A DNA stretch of 64,000 nucleotides from Candidatus Obscuribacterales bacterium (GCA_019747875.1 JAIEQI010000023.1:1-64000), one strand, 5' to 3'; numbered from the stretch's first letter, positions 19,121 through 28,967 are shown. Notes: a model not told the origin generated them from the sequence alone. Program-made: numbers and translations.

Positions 19121-22100
19121 ATGAGCGCAGAACGTGACCTTACACCGAAAACAGACAAGTCAGATCCAGGCAAGCAAAAGTCCCAGGAAGCCGAGGCGCC
19201 CACGGACAAGAACACTGACAAAAATACCGAACGTCGAGAAAGCTCCGATAATGCCAGCCATGCCGCAAAAGCCGTAGATAAATTCCGAGACCAGCTTTTT
19301 CTAGCGCAAAGCGACATCAAAAACAATAAGCAAGCCGCACAAGCAACTGATCCACAAGTGGACAAATTCTTCGGGAAACTCGAAGACATTCTGAAACTGG
19401 GCACGGCGATAGACAAGAAAGCCCCAATCGAGAGCCCGAGCACTGAAAGACAGGCCGGCTCCAATAAAGAAGCCGCCACTAAGGAAGAGCGACCTACGGA
19501 ACGCAAAAACTTCGACGGCAGTACCACCTATTTCAAATATGATGAAACCGGCAAACCGTCTGGGCGCGACGACCATTATCCAGATGGAAGGCAAGTCTCC
19601 TACGACAAGTTCGACCAGATCACTCAGGTTAAATTACTCGACGGCCAAACGCGGACTTTCGAAAGAGCCAATAGCGAAAAAAACAGCCCCGTAACGGCTA
19701 TTAAAGAATCGAACGGCAATCAGTGGACGTCCAAAGATGGGCGTACCTTCACAAACAACGCAGGGACCGATAGCATAAGCGGCAAACTTAGAATCGCTAC
19801 CGACGGAAGCTACGCATTCAAGCAAGCAAACGGCACCTCGGTAGAACGTGGCGCCGGCGACTTCACTTCGGTGCGAGACTCCAATGGAGTGGAACGCCGA
19901 AGGATAAACGATAACAACTCGATCATAGATTACGATGCAAATAGCAGGGTAATCCAAGTCGTCGAAGCAAACGGTGCCGCACGAGCTTATGCATATGATG
20001 GGAATTCATCAATTCCATCCAAAATCAGCACCATTAGGCCTGGCGAGAGCAATCCCGAAGTCATCAACCAAAAACCCACTGACTTAAGGAGAAAAATAAC
20101 TGTCGATCATGATGGGCAGCAAAAGACTCAATTCTCAGACGGCAGAACCGAGCTAAGAAAAACGGACGGCACAAGTCTTGAATCAGTCAACGCAGTGGTG
20201 AAAGCTTCAACTGATAGCAGCGGCAAGCGGACCGAAATCATCGATATCACCGGCGGCAAGCAGCTCAACATTGAAAGAGGAAACGGTGTAGAGACCTGGA
20301 CCTCCGCGGATGGAAAAAACTGGACGCGCTTCGACAAGAGCGGGCCAACAGGCGAACACAAGAAAGCAGAAATTTACTTGGACAATAGCGGGCGCCTGAT
20401 CGAGAGAAGCAATGCAGGCACACGCATCAGCGCACAAAATGGCTGGACCGAGCTTAGAGACAAGGACGACAAGTTTCAAAAATACCAAAAGCGAAACGAT
20501 GACGGCAGTATTGTCGAGAAGGACGAGAAAGGCTTTTTGACCGCGATCAGAAGCGAAAAAAACGGCGAGCGCAAATTCGTTTACAACGAAAAGGGCACAA
20601 TGACAGGTATGACCGAACCTGGTGGCAGGCAGTGGTCATCGGAGGACGGCAAAAACTGGCATAGTAATACGCCGAAAGAAACGCGCAAGTTTGAACCATT
20701 AGCAAAACCGAATGGACAATATTCGGAAATATATGAAGGTGGCAAAACCAAAACCTTCGGAAACGATGGCTCGTCAGTCACTCGAGACGAAAAAAACAGA
20801 GTAGTAGAAACACTTACTGCTAGCAATGAAAAGAAAACGTTTTTCTATGAAGGCGACTCCAAAACCCCACAAAAATACACGGAAAGCAAATCGGGCACTG
20901 AAGCAACTTGGACAAAAACCGGCGATAAGGAATGGCAAAGCTCCGCCCCAAATCAAAAACCATTCCGCGGAGAAAAGCTAATACATGCTGACGGCTCCCT
21001 TGAATCCATCGACAAGGAAGGAAGCCGTAAAGCAGAGTTGCTGGACGGAAGGGTTATTGCTAAAGACAGTCTTGGCAGACCGAGCTACGCCAGAATTGAA
21101 AACAAGGAATACAAATTCAATTATGACGGAAACAAACTGGTATCACAAGAAGTGACAGAGCCAGATGGCACGACACGGCAATTCAACGCACAAGGCAAGT
21201 TAGAGAAAGTAGGCAATCCCGATAAATCCACAGTCGATTACAACCAAGATGGCACTGTCAAGTCCAGCATGGACCGGCTAGGACGCATCCGCGAGTTCTC
21301 ATATAAACCAGGCGAAGACGGCAAAGCACGCCTGTCCTCGGTTAAAGACGAAGCCGGTCACTGGGAGCTTTCCAAAGACGGCAAAAGCTGGAGAAATTTA
21401 AGTAAACCGGAATCTCAACCATGGGCTGGGCAAATCGATATCAGGTCCAATGGTGATTACGTTTATGTGTCCGAGCAATCAAAGACTGCGACTGTTAAAC
21501 ATCTAGATGGTAGTTCGGAAGTTCATAACAGCAAGGGCGGCGTCACCAAATTTGATAGCAACGGTCAGCCCAAAGAAATGATCACGCCGCTGGGCGAAAA
21601 GAGACAATTCGAATACTTTCCAAAAGGGGATCCGCGCGAAGGCCAGCTAATGTCGGTAACTGATCCGGCCAATGTGAAATGGACGACAAAAGACGGGCAC
21701 AATTGGACCAGCGCATCCGGCAAGCCCTGGAACGGAAGTATAAGTTTTGAAAATGGCGTTTACAAAGAAGTCGATTCTGGTGGAAATGAGGTTCACCGCA
21801 GCGTCGATGGCAAACGCGATGACTTGAATCACGAGGCACTGCGCCTCGACATGGAAGCCATTGAATATGCAATGAATGGCGGAACCGGCGCCGGTACCGA
21901 TACCAAAACGATTCAAAACATTCTGGAGAACAGAAGCGAAGCCCAGCGAAAAATGATCGAGCGCCTCTGGAATGACAAATATCAGAGCTATTACGGCCGC
22001 GACCTCAAGGGCGAATTTGCAGATGAGATGAGCGGGTCAACGCTCACCAAATTCCAAAACATGCTGGAAAAGAAAGACGACAAGGTTGATTACGCAGGCG

Positions 22101-25100
22101 ACATAAAATATGCGTTGCAAGATCGCAGCCACACATTTAGCGAACGATCAAACTCAATCAACGAGAAAGCGATCCGTGAGACTCTGGCTAGTATGAGTTC
22201 AGCCGACATACAGAAAGCCGATGCCGAATATCGGACCCGTTTCGATTCCAGAGGTTTGCTCGAATCCGTGCAAAACGACTCGAACATTTCGGAAGCGACA
22301 AAAGAAGCGGCTGCAATTCTGGCGAAAGGCGCCGATAAGAGAACAGACAAGGACACACTCGACCTTGCAGAAATCGCACTGAAGAATCAAAATCTTGATC
22401 TATTCTCAGAAGCCTGGGCCGGCGCCAGCCCTAAAGCGCGAGAACAGTTCAAGCGCGAGAATGGCGACGAACGAATGCGCAATGCATTCGGCGGCAGTTA
22501 TTGGCATATATTGGGGTTGGGACTTACCGGCAACGTAACTGACAGGGACTTTACTCGAAGCAAAGACTATGCGCAATTCGGCAAGCTCTCTGTTGCTACT
22601 GAAGCACAAGAAAACAAGAGTTTGCTCGGCGATAACGAAACTGCCATCGAACAGTCACTAAAAGACATGACCGATAGCGAACGTGAAGCTTATCGTATCG
22701 GGCAAGCACTGACGATTTATAATCGACCTGATGGCTCAGCAAAAGATACGGCTGCAAGAGAATACTACCAGAAGACACACGAGGCCCTGGAGTCGGCAGC
22801 CGGAAAATGGTTTTCTTCAGAGTCCTCAAAAGCAGAACTTGCAAAATGGGAAGACATGATTACCACCAAAGGCGGTGGCATTATCGCTCGCATAGCGGAG
22901 CAGCGAGGGAATATCTATAACTCCAACACCGACACCATAATGTCAGCGCTGGAAAACATGTCACGGGACGATCTACGCCGTATTAAAACTGATCCGATTT
23001 ATAAATGGCAACTCGAGAACACCATCAGAACATTGGGCGGACCTATTACAGGACAAAGCTCTGATGAGATGCGCCGGGCACTAGACCTTGTTGATCAAAA
23101 AGCAAAAGCTGAAGCGGACACAAGCAAAATGAGCCCAGCTGAGCTAGCTAACTATGAACGCGGACGCCAGCTGCTTCGCTACGAATACTCGCAACTCGAT
23201 GCCGAAGGCAAGAAAGCATATGATTTCTATCTCAATAGAGTTGACGACGCAGCCAATAAATGCGTCCGCCGTGATGTGATCTCCGCCGTCAGTGACAATA
23301 ATTCTTGGCACAGCACTGACGAGGACCGAGTTTACAACGCGATCTCAAACATGACCCCGCAAGAGATAGCGGCATACAAGGACAACAAAGACGGTTTCCG
23401 CAATAAACTCGATCAGACCATCAGCGATGCCCTCGGCTCAGGACCCGAACAAGCCGTTGCCTTTGGTATGCTGCAAAAAGCGCTTAAAGGTGAAAGCCCC
23501 AAACAAACCGCTCTTGAGAAATTAGAATATCGCGCATCTTGCTGGACATCCGACAACGCACAAGTAGTGCGCGATATTCAGGCTGCGTTCAAAGATGACC
23601 CAAGCTTGCAAAAGCGCATCGCCAATCCACAAACGAATGAAGACCGCGCGCTTTCTTCCAAGTACTTCAGTGCAATGGAACGAGCAATGGGCAGCAGCGC
23701 TTTTGAGGCAATTGGCAAGCCGCTTTTGGAAACAGGAAAAATCGGACTGGACTTCCAAATGCAGCTAAACCAGGGCGTCTTCTACCCTTATGAAGGCTTT
23801 TACAAAGATGCTGCTAATGCTCCTGCAGCTGATAGACAGGCATTGCTCAACGATCCTGTCAAACTCGAACAAGCCCTGCGCGGTTTAGGTCAACAAGAAA
23901 GAGAAATTGCACTTAATGCATTGCGCCAGGGTGAAATGCGCCCGGAAGACAAACTGCGATCCTTCGTTGCAGGAGCGGGCACTTCAGAAGCTGAAATCAA
24001 AGAAGTATTCTCGGAAATTCGCAACCGGGAAAAAGTTAGAGAAGAACTGAGTAAGCGCCCGGAACTTAGCGGAAAGCCAATTACCGAAGAATTGATTTCC
24101 AGCACTATAAATGACCGCCTGGAAAAGATTCGCACTGATTATGCCACAAAATACAAAGAATCGCTTAGCGAGCGCCTCGCCTCTGAGCTTGGCGGCGAAG
24201 ACTGGGTGCAAACCAGGCGGATGGCACGCGACGATGCCGGAAGCGGGTCGGAAGCGATACATAGAGCTCAAAACGAATTCTACGAGACACGTGGCGCCAT
24301 GAGCTCCATCATGGATTGGAGCGGTTGGGATGGCACGGCTGCTATGGCCGACAGCCGCAACCTGCAGGCTCAGGATGCGCTGGTGAAGCAAGCCGCAACC
24401 GGTGAGGAGATCCCACTGGAAAAAGCGAACGCAATTGCCCAGAGCCTACTAGAGGCAACAGATCTGCGCGTGCAGTCAGAAGGTGCCTTAATCGATGCCG
24501 GCGTCGATGCGGCAATAACAGCTGCGACAATTGCCCTGCTCATACCATCAGGTGGCAGCAGCATAAGCCTTATGGCGGCAACGCGCTTTCCCATGCTGGC
24601 ACGTGGCGCGACCGCGATCGCGCAGGCTACGAGAGGCTTAAGTCAAGCAACAAGAGTAGAAGCACTGGCAACATACTTGCAGAATGCCTCTCGTTTGACA
24701 CAAATAGGAGCGACAGGTCTTGCCGGAGGCAGCACCAAGCTTGGTGCACACATGACACTCAATTCACGCTTTGATGCATCGTCTGATGGACTAGTCAAGT
24801 TTGGCGATGGTTTCGTCACGGCTGCGGGCCAATTAGTAGGTGCTAGAGAAGTGGCTGCTCTCCAAGGCTTTTTCAGAGAATCCGGCGAGCGAGCAGCGGC
24901 TAAATTCAGCAGCGAGTTTTTGGAACAAGGCGGAAAAGCTTTCGTAAACTCTGAAGCGAAGAACATTGCATCTAAAGGGATGGGGGATCTTGTTCGAGAC
25001 GCAATTGCAAACAGCACGGATCAAATTGATAAGCAGGCTGTAAAAGCATTGGCCGAAAAAATGGTGAAAGAAGATTTGAAAGGAGTCCTGCGCGAGGAAG

Positions 25101-27466
25101 CCGTTGCTACCGTCAGTAAGGAAATCACCAATCAAGTTGAAAAACAAATAGTCAACGAGACAAAGCATGTTTTTAAATCAATGCTGCGCGAGACATTCTT
25201 AAATATGGAAGGTGGCGCGCTCTCAGGTTTGGGATCTGGTCTTGTGCACTGGAACCCCGACGCATCTATCGAACAAAACCTACGGATGCTGGGAACAAGC
25301 ACCATCACTGGTGCGGGCATGGCCGGCGCCTTTACGATCGGACTCAAAACAGCCACCATCGGCTTCGATTCTGTCAGCAACCGCGTATCGACATTGCTGG
25401 GGCGCGAAAGCAAGGTTGTGGACGCAGCCAACCCGCAGCTGGCTCAGCTCGACGTAAACAGACAAATACCGCAAGTCATCGGAGAGCCCAAGCATGGCTC
25501 CGATGGCAGCCTGGTCTACAGACACTTAGATGGCGAAATGGTGCAACATTCTAATGGTAGCCTGACAATTGCCAGGAACAAAAGCGGAGACAGCATTACC
25601 CTTGATGCAGAGGGCAAAGTGATACAGCGTGAACGCATTGAACTTGGGGTCAAAGTAAAAGATGAAATTACCTACGATGGCTCCGGCAAACTAGAGAGAA
25701 TAAGCACCAGTGATGGTGCAGTCATCAAAAAAGATGCAAGCGGAAAGTGGATTCAAGAAACGATTGCAGAGGACGGACAAGTCGTTAAAACTGCAGTATG
25801 GGACCGCGGCGATATCAGCGTAGCACCAGATGGTCGCCTTGCATATCACAATAAGGCTGATGGTTCAAGGGCGCTTATTCGTGGAAGCGACCGAATGGAA
25901 GAACACATCGATAGCTATGGACGATCAACTTTTAGGGGTGTTGAACTTGCCAATGAGAAGGCTCGTCTTGAACACGTGATCGATAGCCGGTTCCCAGATG
26001 CAGGTCGTGCGGAGCGTTTCCGATCATTGATGATGGACTTCGAAAACAATGCAAAGGCTCGCAACCTACCAGAATCTGAGGTGGCTGAATTCTACCTGCA
26101 CTTGAATCGGATGATGGCGGACGACGCAAGCTCACCGCTATCGCTGAGAGCTCGCGCGGATCTGAGCGAGCAAACACTCAACCATGCAGCACATCCATCG
26201 AGTATAGACCAGGGCAGCAACAGCACATGCAACGTCACAACGCTTGAGCACATGCTCTACGCACATGAACCAAGCAAGATCGCACAAATGATCACCGATG
26301 TGTCGTTAACCGGCAAATTCGTGACCGCATATGGCACCACGGTCGACTTAAGCACGGTTAGAAATGGTTTTCTCCCCGACGCAGAGGCACAAACTAGTAT
26401 TCGCCTTCAACGCGACGGCACACAAGCTCTGGTCAAACGTGACGGTCCGCGAGATCATGCAAGTCAAATAGCCGAAACGGCCCTGGTCAACACCCACTAT
26501 CAGCAGGCTTCAATCTTGATGAAAGGCAACCAGAGAGTTGCTGACGAAACAGTACTGCTGGACCTGAACAAGCAGCTCTTCCACAACCCTAAAGGAAAAA
26601 CGCTTGGAAAAGTTTACGATGAGCACGGTAAGGAATTAAACGCCTGGCACAGCCCGGGCATGAAGTACTATGATGCCAAAGGTAAAGAACTCGACCCGAG
26701 CACTTTGGCGCTTGCAACGCAGAGCGGCCGTCAGTATGTAAAGGGCACGCTTCCTGTCAAAGATCGAGAAATGCTTTTCACAGCAGATGGTAAGCCGGTT
26801 ACTAGTCCTTATCTCAGACCCGGTGATGCGTTATTCAACGCAGAAGGCAAAGAAATCTTCCGCCAGTCCAATCCGGGCGACATTGTTTATGACAAGCCGG
26901 GGGCAAGCTCACCCTGGGAATCTGGTGAGCAGCTGCGCCTTAGAGAATCCCCTAATAGAGCAAAAGCGCGCCTAGTCGATCGCGACGGTTCCAAGACGGA
27001 CGCGCCAGGTCTCTACAATGACGAAATTGCCGATCTTTACTCTCATATCACGGGCAAACAAAGAGACAATCCATTCTTGATCCAACTCGGTGATTCGTAT
27101 TCTTTTGAAAGAGGCAACAATCTTGCAAAAGTTTCCAGTGAAGCTGATCTACAAAAAATGCTCACGGAGATGCAAAATAACAAACAATATCCTGTGATCA
27201 TGGCAGTCTATTCAAATCAACAGCCGTTCATCGGTTGGGTAGACAGCTTCTTTGTTGGCGGCTCTGGCGGCTACCATGTCATCAATATACAATCGTTCGA
27301 CCCGGCAACAGGCATGGTCAAGTTCACCAACCAATGGGGCAGTCGCAACGACCACGTCCTGGATGGCGGTGTCCACATCAGCAAGATTTGGCAAGGCATG
27401 AACAAACCGAAGCCGAATCTTGTCACAAGAGTTGGACAAGCTCTTCATATAGTGAAAAAAGATTGA
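19121..27466 (+). CDS. Giant modular protein (2781 aa): W-S/T-x-x-D-G-x-x-W / YD-like beta repeats, annexin-like and other helical repeats, hydrophobic region, C-terminal papain/calpain-like cysteine protease-like domain
   Basis: Single uninterrupted ORF. N-terminal third has recurring YDxxGRxxxxxxxxG and WTSxDGKNW motifs; the middle has EALRLDMEAIEYAMNGGTGAGTDTKTIQNILENRSEAQRKMIERLWNDKYQSYYGRDLKGEFADEMSGS; C-terminus has DQGSNSTCNVTTLEHML, GGYHVINIQSFD and VKFTNQWGSRNDH. Confidence 0.85.
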   Translation: MSAERDLTPKTDKSDPGKQKSQEAEAPTDKNTDKNTERRESSDNASHAAKAVDKFRDQLFLAQSDIKNNKQAAQATDPQVDKFFGKLEDILKLGTAIDKKAPIESPSTERQAGSNKEAATKEERPTERKNFDGSTTYFKYDETGKPSGRDDHYPDGRQVSYDKFDQITQVKLLDGQTRTFERANSEKNSPVTAIKESNGNQWTSKDGRTFTNNAGTDSISGKLRIATDGSYAFKQANGTSVERGAGDFTSVRDSNGVERRRINDNNSIIDYDANSRVIQVVEANGAARAYAYDGNSSIPSKISTIRPGESNPEVINQKPTDLRRKITVDHDGQQKTQFSDGRTELRKTDGTSLESVNAVVKASTDSSGKRTEIIDITGGKQLNIERGNGVETWTSADGKNWTRFDKSGPTGEHKKAEIYLDNSGRLIERSNAGTRISAQNGWTELRDKDDKFQKYQKRNDDGSIVEKDEKGFLTAIRSEKNGERKFVYNEKGTMTGMTEPGGRQWSSEDGKNWHSNTPKETRKFEPLAKPNGQYSEIYEGGKTKTFGNDGSSVTRDEKNRVVETLTASNEKKTFFYEGDSKTPQKYTESKSGTEATWTKTGDKEWQSSAPNQKPFRGEKLIHADGSLESIDKEGSRKAELLDGRVIAKDSLGRPSYARIENKEYKFNYDGNKLVSQEVTEPDGTTRQFNAQGKLEKVGNPDKSTVDYNQDGTVKSSMDRLGRIREFSYKPGEDGKARLSSVKDEAGHWELSKDGKSWRNLSKPESQPWAGQIDIRSNGDYVYVSEQSKTATVKHLDGSSEVHNSKGGVTKFDSNGQPKEMITPLGEKRQFEYFPKGDPREGQLMSVTDPANVKWTTKDGHNWTSASGKPWNGSISFENGVYKEVDSGGNEVHRSVDGKRDDLNHEALRLDMEAIEYAMNGGTGAGTDTKTIQNILENRSEAQRKMIERLWNDKYQSYYGRDLKGEFADEMSGSTLTKFQNMLEKKDDKVDYAGDIKYALQDRSHTFSERSNSINEKAIRETLASMSSADIQKADAEYRTRFDSRGLLESVQNDSNISEATKEAAAILAKGADKRTDKDTLDLAEIALKNQNLDLFSEAWAGASPKAREQFKRENGDERMRNAFGGSYWHILGLGLTGNVTDRDFTRSKDYAQFGKLSVATEAQENKSLLGDNETAIEQSLKDMTDSEREAYRIGQALTIYNRPDGSAKDTAAREYYQKTHEALESAAGKWFSSESSKAELAKWEDMITTKGGGIIARIAEQRGNIYNSNTDTIMSALENMSRDDLRRIKTDPIYKWQLENTIRTLGGPITGQSSDEMRRALDLVDQKAKAEADTSKMSPAELANYERGRQLLRYEYSQLDAEGKKAYDFYLNRVDDAANKCVRRDVISAVSDNNSWHSTDEDRVYNAISNMTPQEIAAYKDNKDGFRNKLDQTISDALGSGPEQAVAFGMLQKALKGESPKQTALEKLEYRASCWTSDNAQVVRDIQAAFKDDPSLQKRIANPQTNEDRALSSKYFSAMERAMGSSAFEAIGKPLLETGKIGLDFQMQLNQGVFYPYEGFYKDAANAPAADRQALLNDPVKLEQALRGLGQQEREIALNALRQGEMRPEDKLRSFVAGAGTSEAEIKEVFSEIRNREKVREELSKRPELSGKPITEELISSTINDRLEKIRTDYATKYKESLSERLASELGGEDWVQTRRMARDDAGSGSEAIHRAQNEFYETRGAMSSIMDWSGWDGTAAMADSRNLQAQDALVKQAATGEEIPLEKANAIAQSLLEATDLRVQSEGALIDAGVDAAITAATIALLIPSGGSSISLMAATRFPMLARGATAIAQATRGLSQATRVEALATYLQNASRLTQIGATGLAGGSTKLGAHMTLNSRFDASSDGLVKFGDGFVTAAGQLVGAREVAALQGFFRESGERAAAKFSSEFLEQGGKAFVNSEAKNIASKGMGDLVRDAIANSTDQIDKQAVKALAEKMVKEDLKGVLREEAVATVSKEITNQVEKQIVNETKHVFKSMLRETFLNMEGGALSGLGSGLVHWNPDASIEQNLRMLGTSTITGAGMAGAFTIGLKTATIGFDSVSNRVSTLLGRESKVVDAANPQLAQLDVNRQIPQVIGEPKHGSDGSLVYRHLDGEMVQHSNGSLTIARNKSGDSITLDAEGKVIQRERIELGVKVKDEITYDGSGKLERISTSDGAVIKKDASGKWIQETIAEDGQVVKTAVWDRGDISVAPDGRLAYHNKADGSRALIRGSDRMEEHIDSYGRSTFRGVELANEKARLEHVIDSRFPDAGRAERFRSLMMDFENNAKARNLPESEVAEFYLHLNRMMADDASSPLSLRARADLSEQTLNHAAHPSSIDQGSNSTCNVTTLEHMLYAHEPSKIAQMITDVSLTGKFVTAYGTTVDLSTVRNGFLPDAEAQTSIRLQRDGTQALVKRDGPRDHASQIAETALVNTHYQQASILMKGNQRVADETVLLDLNKQLFHNPKGKTLGKVYDEHGKELNAWHSPGMKYYDAKGKELDPSTLALATQSGRQYVKGTLPVKDREMLFTADGKPVTSPYLRPGDALFNAEGKEIFRQSNPGDIVYDKPGASSPWESGEQLRLRESPNRAKARLVDRDGSKTDAPGLYNDEIADLYSHITGKQRDNPFLIQLGDSYSFERGNNLAKVSSEADLQKMLTEMQNNKQYPVIMAVYSNQQPFIGWVDSFFVGGSGGYHVINIQSFDPATGMVKFTNQWGSRNDHVLDGGVHISKIWQGMNKPKPNLVTRVGQALHIVKKD

Positions 27467-27473
27467 CCTGGCG

Positions 27474-28001
27474 ATGAGTAAACCTCTAGTTATTCAGGAC
27501 TACGGAAGAGTAAAAGAAATGACTTTTCCGTCAGCATGGATTGAAAGTCCCGGACAGGAAGCCGACTTGGCCGGACCATCAACCATAACAGCTTTTCACA
27601 TCGATTTTCCGGAAGCACAGTTCGGATTCTACAACAGAGGTAGAGCAATTAACCGCTATGTCGCCGTCGAGTTTATGACTGTTATGCAAATGACAGAGCA
27701 CCAGCTCACTCCCTATGAAATCGAGATCGTTGCTCCCGTATTGCGAACTATGGCAGACCAACAATCGTTCACCATTAAGAAACTGGAAACCGTCAATATC
27801 AATGGAGAATGTCTTCTGAAATTGGACGGGCTCTGGCATCAGTCCGACCTGCTAGAACTTGGATATTTTATCAATGTCGATGATCGCTACGAGATTGTTC
27901 AAGAGCTCCACTATTGCGCTCCGGAAGCGTATTTCGATAGCCTCCTTCCAGAAGTGCTGGAAAGTATTCTTTCGATCAAGTGGAAGCCGGTTTTTCGTTA
28001 A
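27474..28001 (+). CDS. Hypothetical protein, candidate partner/immunity protein of the giant protein upstream
   Basis: 175-aa ORF starting 7 bp after the giant ORF stop, same strand; no recognised family. Confidence 0.7.
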   Translation: MSKPLVIQDYGRVKEMTFPSAWIESPGQEADLAGPSTITAFHIDFPEAQFGFYNRGRAINRYVAVEFMTVMQMTEHQLTPYEIEIVAPVLRTMADQQSFTIKKLETVNINGECLLKLDGLWHQSDLLELGYFINVDDRYEIVQELHYCAPEAYFDSLLPEVLESILSIKWKPVFR

Positions 28002-28068
28002 GAATACGGCCAGAACGTCCACATTTCATTCAAACAAACCGGTGCAGCAACCCTGCAAACCAGTTCGC

Positions 28069-28108
28069 AACAATTAGCGCAAGTTCGCATTTTAGATTAA
28101 ACGCAAAA
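28069..28108 (-). repeat. 40-bp inverted repeat, right copy
   Basis: AACAATTAGCGCAAGTTCGCATTTTAGATTAAACGCAAAA, exact reverse complement of 17914..17953. Confidence 0.95.
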
Positions 28109-28305
28109 TGACTCCCCTTGCGTAAATCGGTTTTTAATTTCGCTCGTAAACAATTAAGTAGAAGCTAGATTGCCAGAGCTGTTAGTGATTTGCGGACATT
28201 GCCCTTACTGAATGAGTATGCTTACCGTTGCCAGAACGCGCTTAAGGACCTAATCTCTAAATTGGGAAAGGCCTCCGTGGTTCAACGCCAACAGGAGCTG
28301 TTCTC

Positions 28306-28848
28306 ATGCCCGAAAATTCCCAAACAAATCGTGTCGAAGTTCCAGCAAATACGCCGGAATGCGCGATGCCTGTTGAACCGCCGAATCCATTGATGGAGGA
28401 GCTACAGGCTACCCGAAAGGAAACGGGCACTCATATGTCAGCCGACTTTTACAAAGCAACCATTAAAGGACTACGCGGACAACACTTCGAAACGCGATTA
28501 AAGTCAGGCGGCGAGGAAATAACAAACGTAATTACAGGGCAAAAAGACACTTATCGAAATACGGCCAGAGTCGATTCCGAATTTCAAATAAAGGATCAAA
28601 ACGGTCTTACAACAGTCAAAACCGCTTTCGGACCGCAAAGTGCTGATCGAAAAGAGAATATAAGCAAACAGTCCGGCGAAAGACGCGGACATGACGGAGC
28701 AATATTGAGCAAATTCGAAATCACTTTCGATGGCTCAGGTCGCGCGACACAACTTTCATGCACGGATGCCTCAGGCAAAACTACTTTGGACCGGCGACCT
28801 AGCTCTATAGATTGGACCGACGCTAACGACTCCAAAACCAAGACTTAG
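28306..28848 (+). CDS. Hypothetical protein
   Basis: 180-aa ORF; hydrophilic; RBS-like AGGAGC upstream; no recognised family. Confidence 0.6.
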   Translation: MPENSQTNRVEVPANTPECAMPVEPPNPLMEELQATRKETGTHMSADFYKATIKGLRGQHFETRLKSGGEEITNVITGQKDTYRNTARVDSEFQIKDQNGLTTVKTAFGPQSADRKENISKQSGERRGHDGAILSKFEITFDGSGRATQLSCTDASGKTTLDRRPSSIDWTDANDSKTKT

Positions 28849-28934
28849 CTGCTGACATAGTTCAACATCCGCACAGCAAGAAGCGACCAGAAGTGCTTAT
28901 TACTCACAATAGAGTAGTACGTTCTCGATTATTA

Positions 28935-28967
28935 GAGCAAATCAATAAAAGATTTGCTCTCTTTTTT
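28935..28967 (+). terminator. Rho-independent terminator
   Basis: GAGCAAATC-AATAAAA-GATTTGCTC followed by TCTTTTTT. Confidence 0.88.

Noticed and set aside
19030-19527. 165-aa minus-strand ORF over the start of the giant gene
   Set aside because: Antisense shadow ORF with Ser/Leu-rich translation typical of reverse-read low-complexity coding sequence.
17914-28108. Calling the 40-bp inverted repeats a transposon
   Set aside because: No transposase/integrase ORF inside and no visible target-site duplication; kept only as an inverted repeat finding.
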